Assembly (NCBI RefSeq): GCF_004403985.1
Contig: NZ_SOHL01000003.1
Span: forward strand, 259,212 to 323,211
Length of the DNA stretch: 64,000 nt
DNA from: Cryobacterium gelidum
Lineage (GTDB): Bacteria; Actinomycetota; Actinomycetes; Actinomycetales; Microbacteriaceae
Direction of reading: 5' to 3'
In this document: one piece after another, positions 1 to 7,664 of the stretch
How positions within the stretch are numbered: position 1 is the first letter of the stretch
How the letters are laid out: each line of letters begins with the position of its first letter
Translations under genes and position numbers: made by a program
Notes under the pieces: model-generated
Databases searched by the model: none
The model's input: the letters and a program-made list of their open reading frames with translations, nothing else
Told to the model about the DNA's origin: nothing

Positions 1-820
1 CACGGAACCGGGTGAGCAGGTCCTGAGCAGCGTTCAGGCCTTTCTCCCGAACATAGCCACCGTCGGCGGTGCCGAGAACTTTCATGCCGGGGTTTTCTTC
101 CATAGCCTTGGCAAATCCAATCAGGCGAGCTTTGGTCCAATCGGATCCCGACGGGCCCATGATTTGAATGACCGTTCCCTTGCCGCCGAGCGTGTCCGCG
201 ATAAATTTGCCGGCCAGATAGCCCGACTGCCAGCGATTGTCATAGCCGATGTTGGAGACAGTGCTGATCTGCTCTGGCGCATAGATCTCCACGGGCTGGT
301 TGAACTGAAAAACGGCCGTACCACTAGCCGAAGCTTCCTGGTAGACGTCCTGCATCGTGGCGAAGTTTGCTCCGGTGCACACCAGGACCGCGTCGAACTT
401 GCGGGTGGTCCAACCGCGTACGGTGCTGATCTGCTGCTCGACAGCATCAAAGTTCCCGGTGGGTGAGGAGCGTTCCCACTTCCACTTCACACCGTAGGCC
501 GCTTCTAGCTCTGCCATCCTGCCGAAGGCTGCGCTTTCCATCTGCTTGAAGAACTCCGACAGAATCGGAGGGGTCCAGCCAATTTGAAGCTCACGACCAG
601 CGACGAGCTTCTTGATTTCGGCGTCGTAAGACGAGCCGCCTATGCTGCCGGCCGCGACGCCACCACCAGTGGCGCCGGATCCGGTTGAGGCCACCGTCGT
701 GCATGCCGAGAGAAGACCCGTCGTGGCGATAACCCCAGCCCCCAGTCCCATCGAGGTGAGCAGGCTACGGCGTGATACTCCGCTTTTCTTGGGCTCGGAA
801 ATGTTTTCTGAAGCAGACAC
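1..820 (-). CDS. Sugar ABC transporter substrate-binding lipoprotein (3' end missing)
   Basis: This is the extracytoplasmic sugar receptor of the importer encoded just upstream on the same strand. Translation from a GTG at 820 gives a twin-arginine-like signal (SRRSLLTSMG), a hydrophobic stretch and a lipobox (LLSAC), so the protein is a lipoprotein anchored outside the membrane. A purine-rich ribosome site (AAAGGTAG) lies 5 bases before the GTG. The mature part resembles the Peripla_BP_4 (ribose/galactose-binding) family, with phrases such as QIGWTPP, NIGYDNR and QIMGPSGSDWT. About 273 codons are present; the C-terminal part runs off the window. It is the last gene of the ATPase-permease-permease-binding protein operon. 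The substrate is not shown by the sequence. Confidence 0.85.
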   Translation of the reverse strand, partial: MSASENISEPKKSGVSRRSLLTSMGLGAGVIATTGLLSACTTVASTGSGATGGGVAAGSIGGSSYDAEIKKLVAGRELQIGWTPPILSEFFKQMESAAFGRMAELEAAYGVKWKWERSSPTGNFDAVEQQISTVRGWTTRKFDAVLVCTGANFATMQDVYQEASASGTAVFQFNQPVEIYAPEQISTVSNIGYDNRWQSGYLAGKFIADTLGGKGTVIQIMGPSGSDWTKARLIGFAKAMEENPGMKVLGTADGGYVREKGLNAAQDLLTRFR

Positions 821-891
821 TTTTTCTACCTTTCGCTTTGTGTAGTGAGTTTCAGCTCGTCGGAGTCGACGGTCTGGGTGTACCGGCAAGG

Positions 892-1902
892 TCAGGCGTG
901 TGCCAGCCTCATCGTGAGCCGTACCGAGCGAGCTCTGATGAGCGAACTCATTCGGTCGAAGAGAACGGCCAGGAGCAAAACCCCTCCGGTCACAATTTGC
1001 TGCCAGCTCGAACTCACCCCAGCGATGTTGATGGCGTTCGCAGTAAGGCTGAGCACCAGGGCCCCGATTACGGCCCCGAAGGCGGTTCCCCGGCCGCCAC
1101 CGAGTGCGGCACCCCCGATGATTGCGGCCGCGATGGCGGCAACTTCGTAACCGAGACCCATAGTGGGGGCGACAGTGGTGTTACGCCCGGCCATGATCAT
1201 GCCGGCCACCCCGGCCATCAGCCCGCTGATCATGTAGGCGATCACCTTTACTCTGGCAACGGGGACGCCCGAGAGCACGGCGGCGTGAGGGTTGCTGCCG
1301 AGCCCATAGGCGTGCCGTCCGTAACTCGTGTACTTCAATACAACGGCGACAATGACAACGGCGACAATTGCGATCAGGATGGGCACGGTGATGAAACCAA
1401 ACGGTTGCGCGAGGCCGCTGATGACGTAGTATTCTGGCAGCATGTAGCCGATGATCGGTATACCCCCGGTCCACAAGAACAGCGCTCCGCGAGCTACACC
1501 GAGCATTGCCAGAGTGGCGATAAAATCGGGCAGTCCCAGCCGGGTGATCATGAGTCCGTTGACCAAGCCGAGAAACGCTCCTGCTGCCATCGTGGCCACA
1601 AGGCCGAGAATCAGCGGCGCACCGCCAGTAATCAAGTAGGCCCCGACCCCAGCGCTTAATCCCATGACCGAGCCGACCGAGAGATCGATGCCCCCGGTGA
1701 TCAGTACCACGGTCATGCCGATTGCCAACAACAAGACGAACACCATCTGGTTGGAGACGTTGCTTGCATTGATAGCGGTGAAGAAATTGGGGAAGGCCAC
1801 CGACATGACGACGATGAGGATGACCAGCAGAAAGATGGCACCAGAACTTGGGTTCGCCATGAGTCGGGTGAACCGCGGGCTCGGGGCGGAAGTGGGCTTC
1901 AT
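892..1902 (-). CDS. ABC sugar transporter permease (RbsC family)
   Basis: This is an integral membrane subunit of a sugar importer of the BPD_transp_2 (RbsC/AraH) family, 336 residues with about eight to ten hydrophobic segments. The family hallmark region is present: ITGGIDLSVGSVMGLSAG near residue 70, and the EAA-like loop VAAIAAAIIGGAALGGGRGT near residue 265. Its start overlaps the stop of the preceding permease gene by 4 bases, so the two are translationally coupled and probably form a heterodimeric channel. The binding-protein gene follows after a 71-base gap. Confidence 0.9.
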   Translation of the reverse strand: MKPTSAPSPRFTRLMANPSSGAIFLLVILIVVMSVAFPNFFTAINASNVSNQMVFVLLLAIGMTVVLITGGIDLSVGSVMGLSAGVGAYLITGGAPLILGLVATMAAGAFLGLVNGLMITRLGLPDFIATLAMLGVARGALFLWTGGIPIIGYMLPEYYVISGLAQPFGFITVPILIAIVAVVIVAVVLKYTSYGRHAYGLGSNPHAAVLSGVPVARVKVIAYMISGLMAGVAGMIMAGRNTTVAPTMGLGYEVAAIAAAIIGGAALGGGRGTAFGAVIGALVLSLTANAINIAGVSSSWQQIVTGGVLLLAVLFDRMSSLIRARSVRLTMRLAHA

Positions 1903-2975
1903 ATCGTGTTCCTCACGGACGAACGGGTACCGGATGTTGATGGAACTGCGGGAGAAACGGAGCTCAAGTCATCCGTCTCAGCCGGAACGTCACGTTTTCG
2001 GGTGGCTGCAGCCAACTGTTTGATGACCCATTTCTGTACCGCGCGGTCGAAGGCCACGGCGATGACGATGCTGGCGCCAGTAACGATGCTGAACCACAGC
2101 GGATCAACCCCGATCAGTTGCAGTCCCTGGGCCATGGTGGCCAAAAACAGCGCACCGATAACGGCTCGCCAGACGCTCCCGCGGCCACCCGCAAGCGACA
2201 CGCCTCCCAAAACCGCGGCCGCAATGGCGCTCAATTCATACCCCTGGCCGAGGCCCGGCTGCACCGAGTTCAAGTGTGAAGCCAAGAGCACGCCGGCAAG
2301 TCCGGCGATCGTGCCCGAGAGCAAATAAACGCTGAAGGTGAGCCGACGTACCGACACACCGGCTAAGAAGGCGGCCCGAGGATTCGTGCCGACGGCGAAG
2401 ACCCTGCGGCCGAACGTGGTGAAGAGCAGCACCCACTCGAGTACGGCCACGATGATCAGCGTGATCACCACACCGCTCGGGATGCCCAAAATGCTCCCCT
2501 TAGTGAGCCAGGCGAACGCGGGCGAAGCCACACCGGTCAGCTGCGTGCTGTTAGTGAGCACCTGCAGGGCACCGGCTCCGATGCTGAGCGTCGCCAGCGT
2601 CACGATGAAGGCGTTGATCTCCATCACTGCGATGACGAAGCCGTTGATGATTCCAAAAATCATTCCTGTTCCAACACCCACCAGTACCGCGAGCGGCAGG
2701 GGCCCGTCGTTCATCAGGACCAGCATTGTAGTTGCGGCGCTCAGCCCCGTGGCCGCGCCCACGGATAGGTCGAACCCACCCACGATGAGCACAAAGGTCA
2801 TGCCCGCCGCGAGAATAATGATGAATATCGACTGGGTCAGCAGATTGGCGATGTTCTCTTGAGTCAGGAAGAACGGCGAGGTCATGGTGAAGAAGACCGT
2901 GGCGAGCACCAGCCCAGCGGCGACGGGTAACCCGTCGATCGCGACCACCTGAGTCAGTCGTTCCCGGACACTCAT
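1899..2975 (-). CDS. ABC sugar transporter permease (RbsC family)
   Basis: This is the second membrane subunit of the same importer, 358 residues, paralogous to the downstream permease. Family features are LIVGGFDLSVGAATGLSAA near residue 65 and LSAIAAAVLGGVSLAGGRGS near residue 260, with a hydrophilic C-terminal tail of about 40 residues. It overlaps the upstream ATPase gene and the downstream permease gene by 4 bases each, the usual sign of one tightly coupled operon. Having two different RbsC-type permeases rather than one homodimer is common in actinobacterial sugar importers. The substrate is unknown. Confidence 0.9.
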   Translation of the reverse strand: MSVRERLTQVVAIDGLPVAAGLVLATVFFTMTSPFFLTQENIANLLTQSIFIIILAAGMTFVLIVGGFDLSVGAATGLSAATTMLVLMNDGPLPLAVLVGVGTGMIFGIINGFVIAVMEINAFIVTLATLSIGAGALQVLTNSTQLTGVASPAFAWLTKGSILGIPSGVVITLIIVAVLEWVLLFTTFGRRVFAVGTNPRAAFLAGVSVRRLTFSVYLLSGTIAGLAGVLLASHLNSVQPGLGQGYELSAIAAAVLGGVSLAGGRGSVWRAVIGALFLATMAQGLQLIGVDPLWFSIVTGASIVIAVAFDRAVQKWVIKQLAAATRKRDVPAETDDLSSVSPAVPSTSGTRSSVRNTI

Positions 2976-4645
2976 CGTGTTTCCTCGTCTGCTCGGTTCT
3001 TCTGCGCTGAATTTACAGCTGTTGAATCTGCTTCGGCCGCAGCGGGATTGGTTTGCTTCGCTGCCCGGGCCACCAAAGCCATGATGTTTTCCGCCAGTTC
3101 GTTATCGGATTCGACACCGGTATTTCTATGACTTCCGGCGAGTTCGCCCACCAGACGCCCTTCACGCATGACGACAATGCGATCACTAAGGCTCACGAGT
3201 TCCGGCAATTCGGAGGAGATCACAATTGCGGCGCCGCCCTGGTCAACGAACTCATAGATGAGGCGGTAGATGTCGGTTTTTGCGGCAACGTCGATCCCCT
3301 GGGTCGGCTCATCAAAGATCAGCAGCGACGGCTGGCTGAAAAGGCTGCGTGCGATGATCACTTTCTGCTGATTTCCACCGCTGAGAGTGCCGATTTTCTG
3401 CGTCACAGCGCTGCATCGAATGCCCAGCTCCGTGACGATGCGCCGGGCCGCGGTCCTTTCCTTGCGGTTGTTCAGCACGATGGCGCCAGTCGAGACCGTG
3501 TTCAAGCTAGAAATGGAGATGTTCTGCTCGATCGACATCGTGCCCAGGATGGACTGCGTTTTTCGCTCCTCCGGAACGAGGTAGATTCCGAGCTGGGTGG
3601 CCTGTTGGGGATTCTTGATCAAAACTTTGCGGCCTCGAACGAAGACCTCACCGCTGTCGGGGCGGTCCGCGCCGAGAATGATTCGGGCCAATTCGGTGCG
3701 GCCGGCGCCGGCGATGCCGGCAATGCCAAGAATCTCGCCCTGTCGCACCGTCAGCGAAATGTCCCGCAGCAGGGGCAGCCGAGTGACGTCACTCATCCGC
3801 AGCACCTCTGCCTGCTCGGTGCCTGAGGAGGTCACGCGCCCATCATGCACACTGGACAACTCCCCTAAATTGCGGGTGCGGCCAACCATAAGTCGCACCA
3901 GAGAGTCGGGGGTCTGGTCGGCCGGGGTCACGTGGGCCACCCAACGGCTGTCACGGAGAACAGTAATCACATCCGCAAGGCCGAATAATTCATCAAGGCG
4001 GTGAGTCACCCACAATATGGCCACACCACGCTCTCGCATGCGCAGCATGTGATCAAACAGCATCTGCCGTTCGTTGTCTTCCAAGCCGGACGTGGGCTCG
4101 TCCAAGATAACCACTCGAGCGTCGAAAGCAAGCGCTTTGAGGATCTGTACAACGTGCTGCTTGAGGGCTCCGAGGCTACCCGTCGGCAGCTCCAGGTCAG
4201 CTTTGCTCAGACCGAATTCGTCACTGAGAGCCTCAACACGGCGACGCATGGCCCGTTCATCTAGGAACGGACCGCGCTTGAGTTCGCGGCCGAAGAATAC
4301 GTTCTCGATCACAGTCAGGTGAGGAGCCAAGGTCTGCTCTTGGTAGATGGTACTGATACCCAAGTCCTGGGCCTGCCGGGGGCTGGTGAAATTGCGCACT
4401 TGACCGTCGACGAGCATCTCTCCACTGTCGGGAGAGGTAATTCCGGACAACAGGCCAATTAGAGTCGACTTGCCGGCCCCATTTTCTCCAAGGAGGGCAT
4501 GGATCTCTCCTGCGCGGAGGACCAGACTTACATCGTCAAGGGCAACGACCCCGGGGTACCGCTTACCCAGCCCGCGAGCTTCCACGATCGCCGGCAACGT
4601 GCCGAGCCTGGGCTCTGATGCCATCTTCATATCGGTGGAATACAT
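2972..4645 (-). CDS. ABC sugar transporter ATP-binding protein (RbsA type, two ABC domains)
   Basis: This is the cytoplasmic ATPase that powers the importer, 557 residues with two nucleotide-binding domains as in RbsA/MglA. Domain 1 has Walker A GENGAGKST at residues 53-61 and Walker B VVILDEPTSGL. Its signature region is unusual (SLGALKQHV). Domain 2 has the degenerate P-loop GIAGAGRTEL, a good signature LSGGNQQKV and Walker B LLIFDEPTQGID. A strong AAAGGAG site precedes the ATG. It is the first gene of the operon. A motif shared with two other promoters of the cluster lies 80 bases upstream. Confidence 0.92.
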   Translation of the reverse strand: MYSTDMKMASEPRLGTLPAIVEARGLGKRYPGVVALDDVSLVLRAGEIHALLGENGAGKSTLIGLLSGITSPDSGEMLVDGQVRNFTSPRQAQDLGISTIYQEQTLAPHLTVIENVFFGRELKRGPFLDERAMRRRVEALSDEFGLSKADLELPTGSLGALKQHVVQILKALAFDARVVILDEPTSGLEDNERQMLFDHMLRMRERGVAILWVTHRLDELFGLADVITVLRDSRWVAHVTPADQTPDSLVRLMVGRTRNLGELSSVHDGRVTSSGTEQAEVLRMSDVTRLPLLRDISLTVRQGEILGIAGIAGAGRTELARIILGADRPDSGEVFVRGRKVLIKNPQQATQLGIYLVPEERKTQSILGTMSIEQNISISSLNTVSTGAIVLNNRKERTAARRIVTELGIRCSAVTQKIGTLSGGNQQKVIIARSLFSQPSLLIFDEPTQGIDVAAKTDIYRLIYEFVDQGGAAIVISSELPELVSLSDRIVVMREGRLVGELAGSHRNTGVESDNELAENIMALVARAAKQTNPAAAEADSTAVNSAQKNRADEETR

Positions 4646-4724
4646 TCATGCTCCTTTGCATGTAATGAGGACGAAGGTACCTAGGATGGCGACTTCACTA
4701 GAGCGGAGATCTGGTTAAGAGGTA

Positions 4725-4741
4725 ATCAGGTGGTCTGAACT
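4725..4741. promoter_or_regulatory. Candidate GntR operator upstream of the ABC importer operon
   Basis: The 13-mer GGTGGTCTGAACT at 4729-4741 is repeated exactly at 10834-10846, upstream of the isochorismatase-like gene, and a related 17-mer lies at 5658-5674 upstream of the GntR gene. All three sit 45-80 bases before a minus-strand start codon. The recurrence is seen directly; binding by the FadR-type regulator at 4892-5602 is inferred. Confidence 0.45.
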
Positions 4742-4891
4742 CTTTCAGCATAGTTCTGGGTTGTCAAGAAGTTTCTGGAGGGAGAGCCGATTTAAGAGTT
4801 GTAGGAGACGATTCTGCGCTGTCGGACCCGCTTCGGCCTCGTCAGTGCCACATTTCGCATCGGTAGGCTGCAGTGCGCGCTAGCAGATGAT

Positions 4892-5602
4892 TTACGAGGC
4901 ACTCTCAAGGTGCATCTGGATATCCTTTTGAACTTCAGTCAGGTGGTCGGTCACGGCGATTTCGGCGGCCGCGGAGTCTCCGGCCGCGACGGCCTCTACT
5001 ATTTTTATGTGACCCGCATGAGCCGTTTCCCGGCGCCCAGGCAGTCGAATCACCCGGTGTGAATACATCACGAATAAGTGCTCGATGCTTTTGGACAGGT
5101 CAACGAGTAGCTGGTTGCCACTTGCGGCAGAAATTGCTTGGTGAAGTTCACCGTCCAGCTTGATGAATGCGTCGTCAGTGATGCCCGGAACTGCGGCCTT
5201 TTGAAGAATTCTGCGTAGGTTTGCTACCTGTTCTGCAGATATCCTTCTCGCCCCGATCGAAGCACCCTCCCGTTCGAGAGCTAAGCGCGCTTCGAAAAGA
5301 TCGGGAACCGAGTAATCACCGGTCAAAATCATGTCCGAAGGCAGCAGCGTCGTTTTCTCATTGCTAACGACGAACACACCGATGCCGTGGTCGGTTCTGA
5401 GCAGACCACCGGCCTCCACCATACGGAGCGCTTCCCGCATAGAACTGCGTCCCACCCCGAAGTCCTCAGCGAGAATGCGTTCCGGGGGAAGCTTTGCTCC
5501 GACTCCGTATTCCCCTTCGAGAATGAGGCGTTCTAGTTGAAGTGCCACGGCGTCCGCTAACTTGACCCGGGGTACGCGTTCGATCAGCTTGTTGGCACAC
5601 AT
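4892..5602 (-). CDS. FadR-family GntR transcriptional regulator
   Basis: This is a 236-residue DNA-binding regulator. The N-terminal winged helix of the GntR family spans about residues 14-76 (KLPPERILAEDFGVGRSSMREALRMVE). The C-terminal all-helical FCD ligand domain spans about residues 90-225, with the metal/ligand-type pattern of arginine, aspartate and histidine residues (LDGELHQAIS, then HAGHIKIVEAV). FCD regulators of sugar-acid and organic-acid pathways usually repress their own cluster until a pathway metabolite binds. It sits between the importer operon and the enzyme genes, so it is the likely local regulator. A candidate operator lies 56 bases before its start, which suggests autoregulation. 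Confidence 0.92.
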   Translation of the reverse strand: MCANKLIERVPRVKLADAVALQLERLILEGEYGVGAKLPPERILAEDFGVGRSSMREALRMVEAGGLLRTDHGIGVFVVSNEKTTLLPSDMILTGDYSVPDLFEARLALEREGASIGARRISAEQVANLRRILQKAAVPGITDDAFIKLDGELHQAISAASGNQLLVDLSKSIEHLFVMYSHRVIRLPGRRETAHAGHIKIVEAVAAGDSAAAEIAVTDHLTEVQKDIQMHLESAS

Positions 5603-5657
5603 GAAGTCTCCCTGCGGAATATGGCTATAAAGACAATAGAAGTTCTGGCATATTATT

Positions 5658-5674
5658 GGTCTGGAGGTATGAAC
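5658..5674. promoter_or_regulatory. Candidate GntR operator upstream of the regulator gene
   Basis: GGTCTGGAGGTATGAAC matches GGTCTGGTGGTCTGAAC at 10829-10845 in 15 of 17 positions. It lies in the 118-base gap between the enolase-superfamily gene and the GntR gene. Autoregulation is inferred. Confidence 0.4.
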
Positions 5675-5720
5675 ACTAAGAGTCTACTGCAAATACTTTC
5701 AGGCCGACTGGGAACAGAGC

Positions 5721-6860
5721 CTAGACCAGCGCCGCAACGGTCGTGAGGGCAAATCGACCATAGGCATCAGTGGTCAATTCGATCCCCAAACCGGGAGCAT
5801 CGCTCGCCTCGAGGAAGCCATCTCTCAGGATGGGCGGCGAAGCAAGCAGGCCATCCCAACCAGGTCCGCCGTAGGCGTCGTACTCGATCATGGGGGCGTT
5901 GTCACAAGATAAAATGAGGTGCAGCCCGGCTGCCAAGGCGATACCCGTTCCCGAGGAGCAGGCGATATGGGGAACGCACTTGATGTTCCACGAGCTGGCC
6001 ATGTCGGCGACTCGCTTGGCCTCCGAGATTCCACCTACACTGGTGCAGTCAGGTTGGAGAATATCGAACGTTTTGCGTTTGAGCAGGTCGAGGTATTCAA
6101 ACCGCGTCAATAGGGATTCTCCGCCGGCGAGATTGATGGAAACCCGGTCGGAGAGCCAGGTGTGGTCGTCCACGTATTGGGTGAGACTGCGAGACAGAAT
6201 CGGCTCTTCCAACCACGCCACCTGAAGCTGTTCCAGCTCGCGGGCCAGCGTAAGAGCTTCTCGCCTATCAAAAGCCATGTTGGCGTCGACCATGATGTCA
6301 ACGTCTGGCCCAACGGCCGCACGGACAGCGGCGACCATGTCGACACCGGCCTTGAGATCGGGACCGTGGCGAAGTTTCATGGCGGTAAAGCCCTGCTCGA
6401 CGGCCTGAATGGCTTCCTCAACCACGAGCTGGGGAGCCTTCAGCGAGGGGGCAAAATAGGCACGCACCTTCGACTTGGCCGCTCCGAGCAAGCGGTATAC
6501 CGGCTGACCACTCACCTTGCCGAGCAGGTCCCACAGGGCAATGTCGATGCCGCTCAGAGCGTAGGTTTCGATGCCACGTCGCCCCCACATGTGGGTCGCG
6601 TTTAGCATGTCCTGCCAAAGCGCCGCTATGTCCTGAGGGTCCCGACCGATAATCATCGGGCCGAGTTGAGTGTTGATTATAGGACCAACGGTAGAGAAGT
6701 ACTCCGATGAGAATCCCGCTTCCCCGATTCCTTCGAAACCCTCGTCAGTGCGAATACGCACGACAATCCCGCCTTTGGAATTGACGGCCATCGCACCCCA
6801 CCGCAGTGGTTCATCGAGTGCGACCCCCACGGGGAAGGCCGTGACCTCAGTGATCTTCAT
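5721..6860 (-). CDS. Enolase-superfamily (mandelate racemase/muconate lactonizing type) enzyme
   Basis: This 379-residue enzyme has the two-domain enolase fold: an N-terminal cap (about 1-125) and a TIM barrel (about 140-365). The three metal ligands are visible as D192 (VDAN), E218/E219 (LEEP) and E248 (GGES). The mandelate-racemase-type His-Asp base pair is D271 (QPDCTS) and H298 (VPHIACS). Members dehydrate or racemise sugar acids and related carboxylates by abstracting the proton alpha to a carboxylate. The strand-2 motif is KLRH (162-165) instead of the usual KxK, so the reaction cannot be assigned. The gene lies between the GntR regulator and the GMC oxidoreductase pair, which suggests it acts on an oxidised sugar product. 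Confidence 0.88.
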   Translation of the reverse strand: MKITEVTAFPVGVALDEPLRWGAMAVNSKGGIVVRIRTDEGFEGIGEAGFSSEYFSTVGPIINTQLGPMIIGRDPQDIAALWQDMLNATHMWGRRGIETYALSGIDIALWDLLGKVSGQPVYRLLGAAKSKVRAYFAPSLKAPQLVVEEAIQAVEQGFTAMKLRHGPDLKAGVDMVAAVRAAVGPDVDIMVDANMAFDRREALTLARELEQLQVAWLEEPILSRSLTQYVDDHTWLSDRVSINLAGGESLLTRFEYLDLLKRKTFDILQPDCTSVGGISEAKRVADMASSWNIKCVPHIACSSGTGIALAAGLHLILSCDNAPMIEYDAYGGPGWDGLLASPPILRDGFLEASDAPGLGIELTTDAYGRFALTTVAALV

Positions 6861-6880
6861 GATTTTCCCTTGTCTAGTTA

Positions 6881-6912
6881 GCAGCGGCTACCGGATTCCC
6901 GGTGGCCGCTGC
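6881..6912 (-). terminator. Intergenic hairpin between subunit-3 gene and enolase-superfamily gene
   Basis: GCAGCGGC at 6881 pairs with GCCGCTGC ending at 6912, extended by an inner ACCGG/CCGGT pair. There is no T-run, so it may be an attenuator or a processing site rather than a full terminator. Confidence 0.45.
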
Positions 6913-6925
6913 ATATTGCAGCTGG

Positions 6926-7645
6926 TTAGAGCGTGCCGCCCGCCTGACGGTAGGCCCGTAGCTGCGGAATTAGGTCTTCCCAATCGAAGTCACCCTGATA
7001 GAAATACTCGGCGGTGCTGTAGGTGCCGTCCATGGTGTCCTTGAGTGACTTAGGCCCCGGGAATCCGATGAATTTCCAGCCCATCTGATCCTTATTGCCG
7101 CCGTAGACCGGATCACAATAGAAACCTTGGCGCGTGTGTAGGCAGATGGCGCTGAAGAAGTCGAGCCCCTCGTCAAAGGAACCCTGCAGGAATGTCGTGA
7201 CCGGCTCCTTCGTGCCGAGTGTCACGTGGCCGGGCTTCGGGGCTCCGGACAGGAGCTCCAGCACGCGGTCTGCCCCCTCGTCGCTGAGTTCGGCAAAGCG
7301 CTTACCCCCTTCTGCCTCCGCCAGGGCATCCAGCTGGGCCAGGCCATGTCGATAGACGTTTTGCATTTCGTTCATTCGTGCCCGCCAAGCATCTGCATAT
7401 TTTCCTGTTATCTTCAGGAACCCACTGCCGTCGGCGGCTGCGTAGACGTAGTCGATGCCCGAGAGATAACGGTCAATAAAAACTACAACCTTGGCCTCGC
7501 GTGCGCCCGCGTCTTGGTCGGTCGGCATGATCCGCGCCGTCGCGGCTTCCACGGTGGCCCATTCGTGGGCGGTAAAGAAAAGACGGTCGGTGGAGTCCGG
7601 GTCGACCGGAGCCCCAACGATCTCCCAGTCTGATTTCAAAGTCAC
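6926..7645 (-). CDS. Gluconate 2-dehydrogenase subunit 3 family protein
   Basis: This 239-residue protein resembles the small (gamma) subunit of FAD-dependent gluconate dehydrogenases, which accompanies a GMC-type catalytic subunit. The recognisable C-terminal part is DPVYGGNKDQMGWKFIGFPG followed by YQGDFDWEDL. The start is placed at a GTG (7645) because GGAAGG lies 9 bases upstream; a longer in-frame reading would run back into the GMC gene. The usual family members carry a twin-arginine signal, but none is visible here, which points to a cytosolic enzyme. It follows the GMC gene by 19 bases and is surely co-transcribed. No cytochrome c subunit gene is nearby. Confidence 0.87.
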   Translation of the reverse strand: MTLKSDWEIVGAPVDPDSTDRLFFTAHEWATVEAATARIMPTDQDAGAREAKVVVFIDRYLSGIDYVYAAADGSGFLKITGKYADAWRARMNEMQNVYRHGLAQLDALAEAEGGKRFAELSDEGADRVLELLSGAPKPGHVTLGTKEPVTTFLQGSFDEGLDFFSAICLHTRQGFYCDPVYGGNKDQMGWKFIGFPGPKSLKDTMDGTYSTAEYFYQGDFDWEDLIPQLRAYRQAGGTL

Positions 7646-7664
7646 GAGTATGTTCCTTCCTAGT

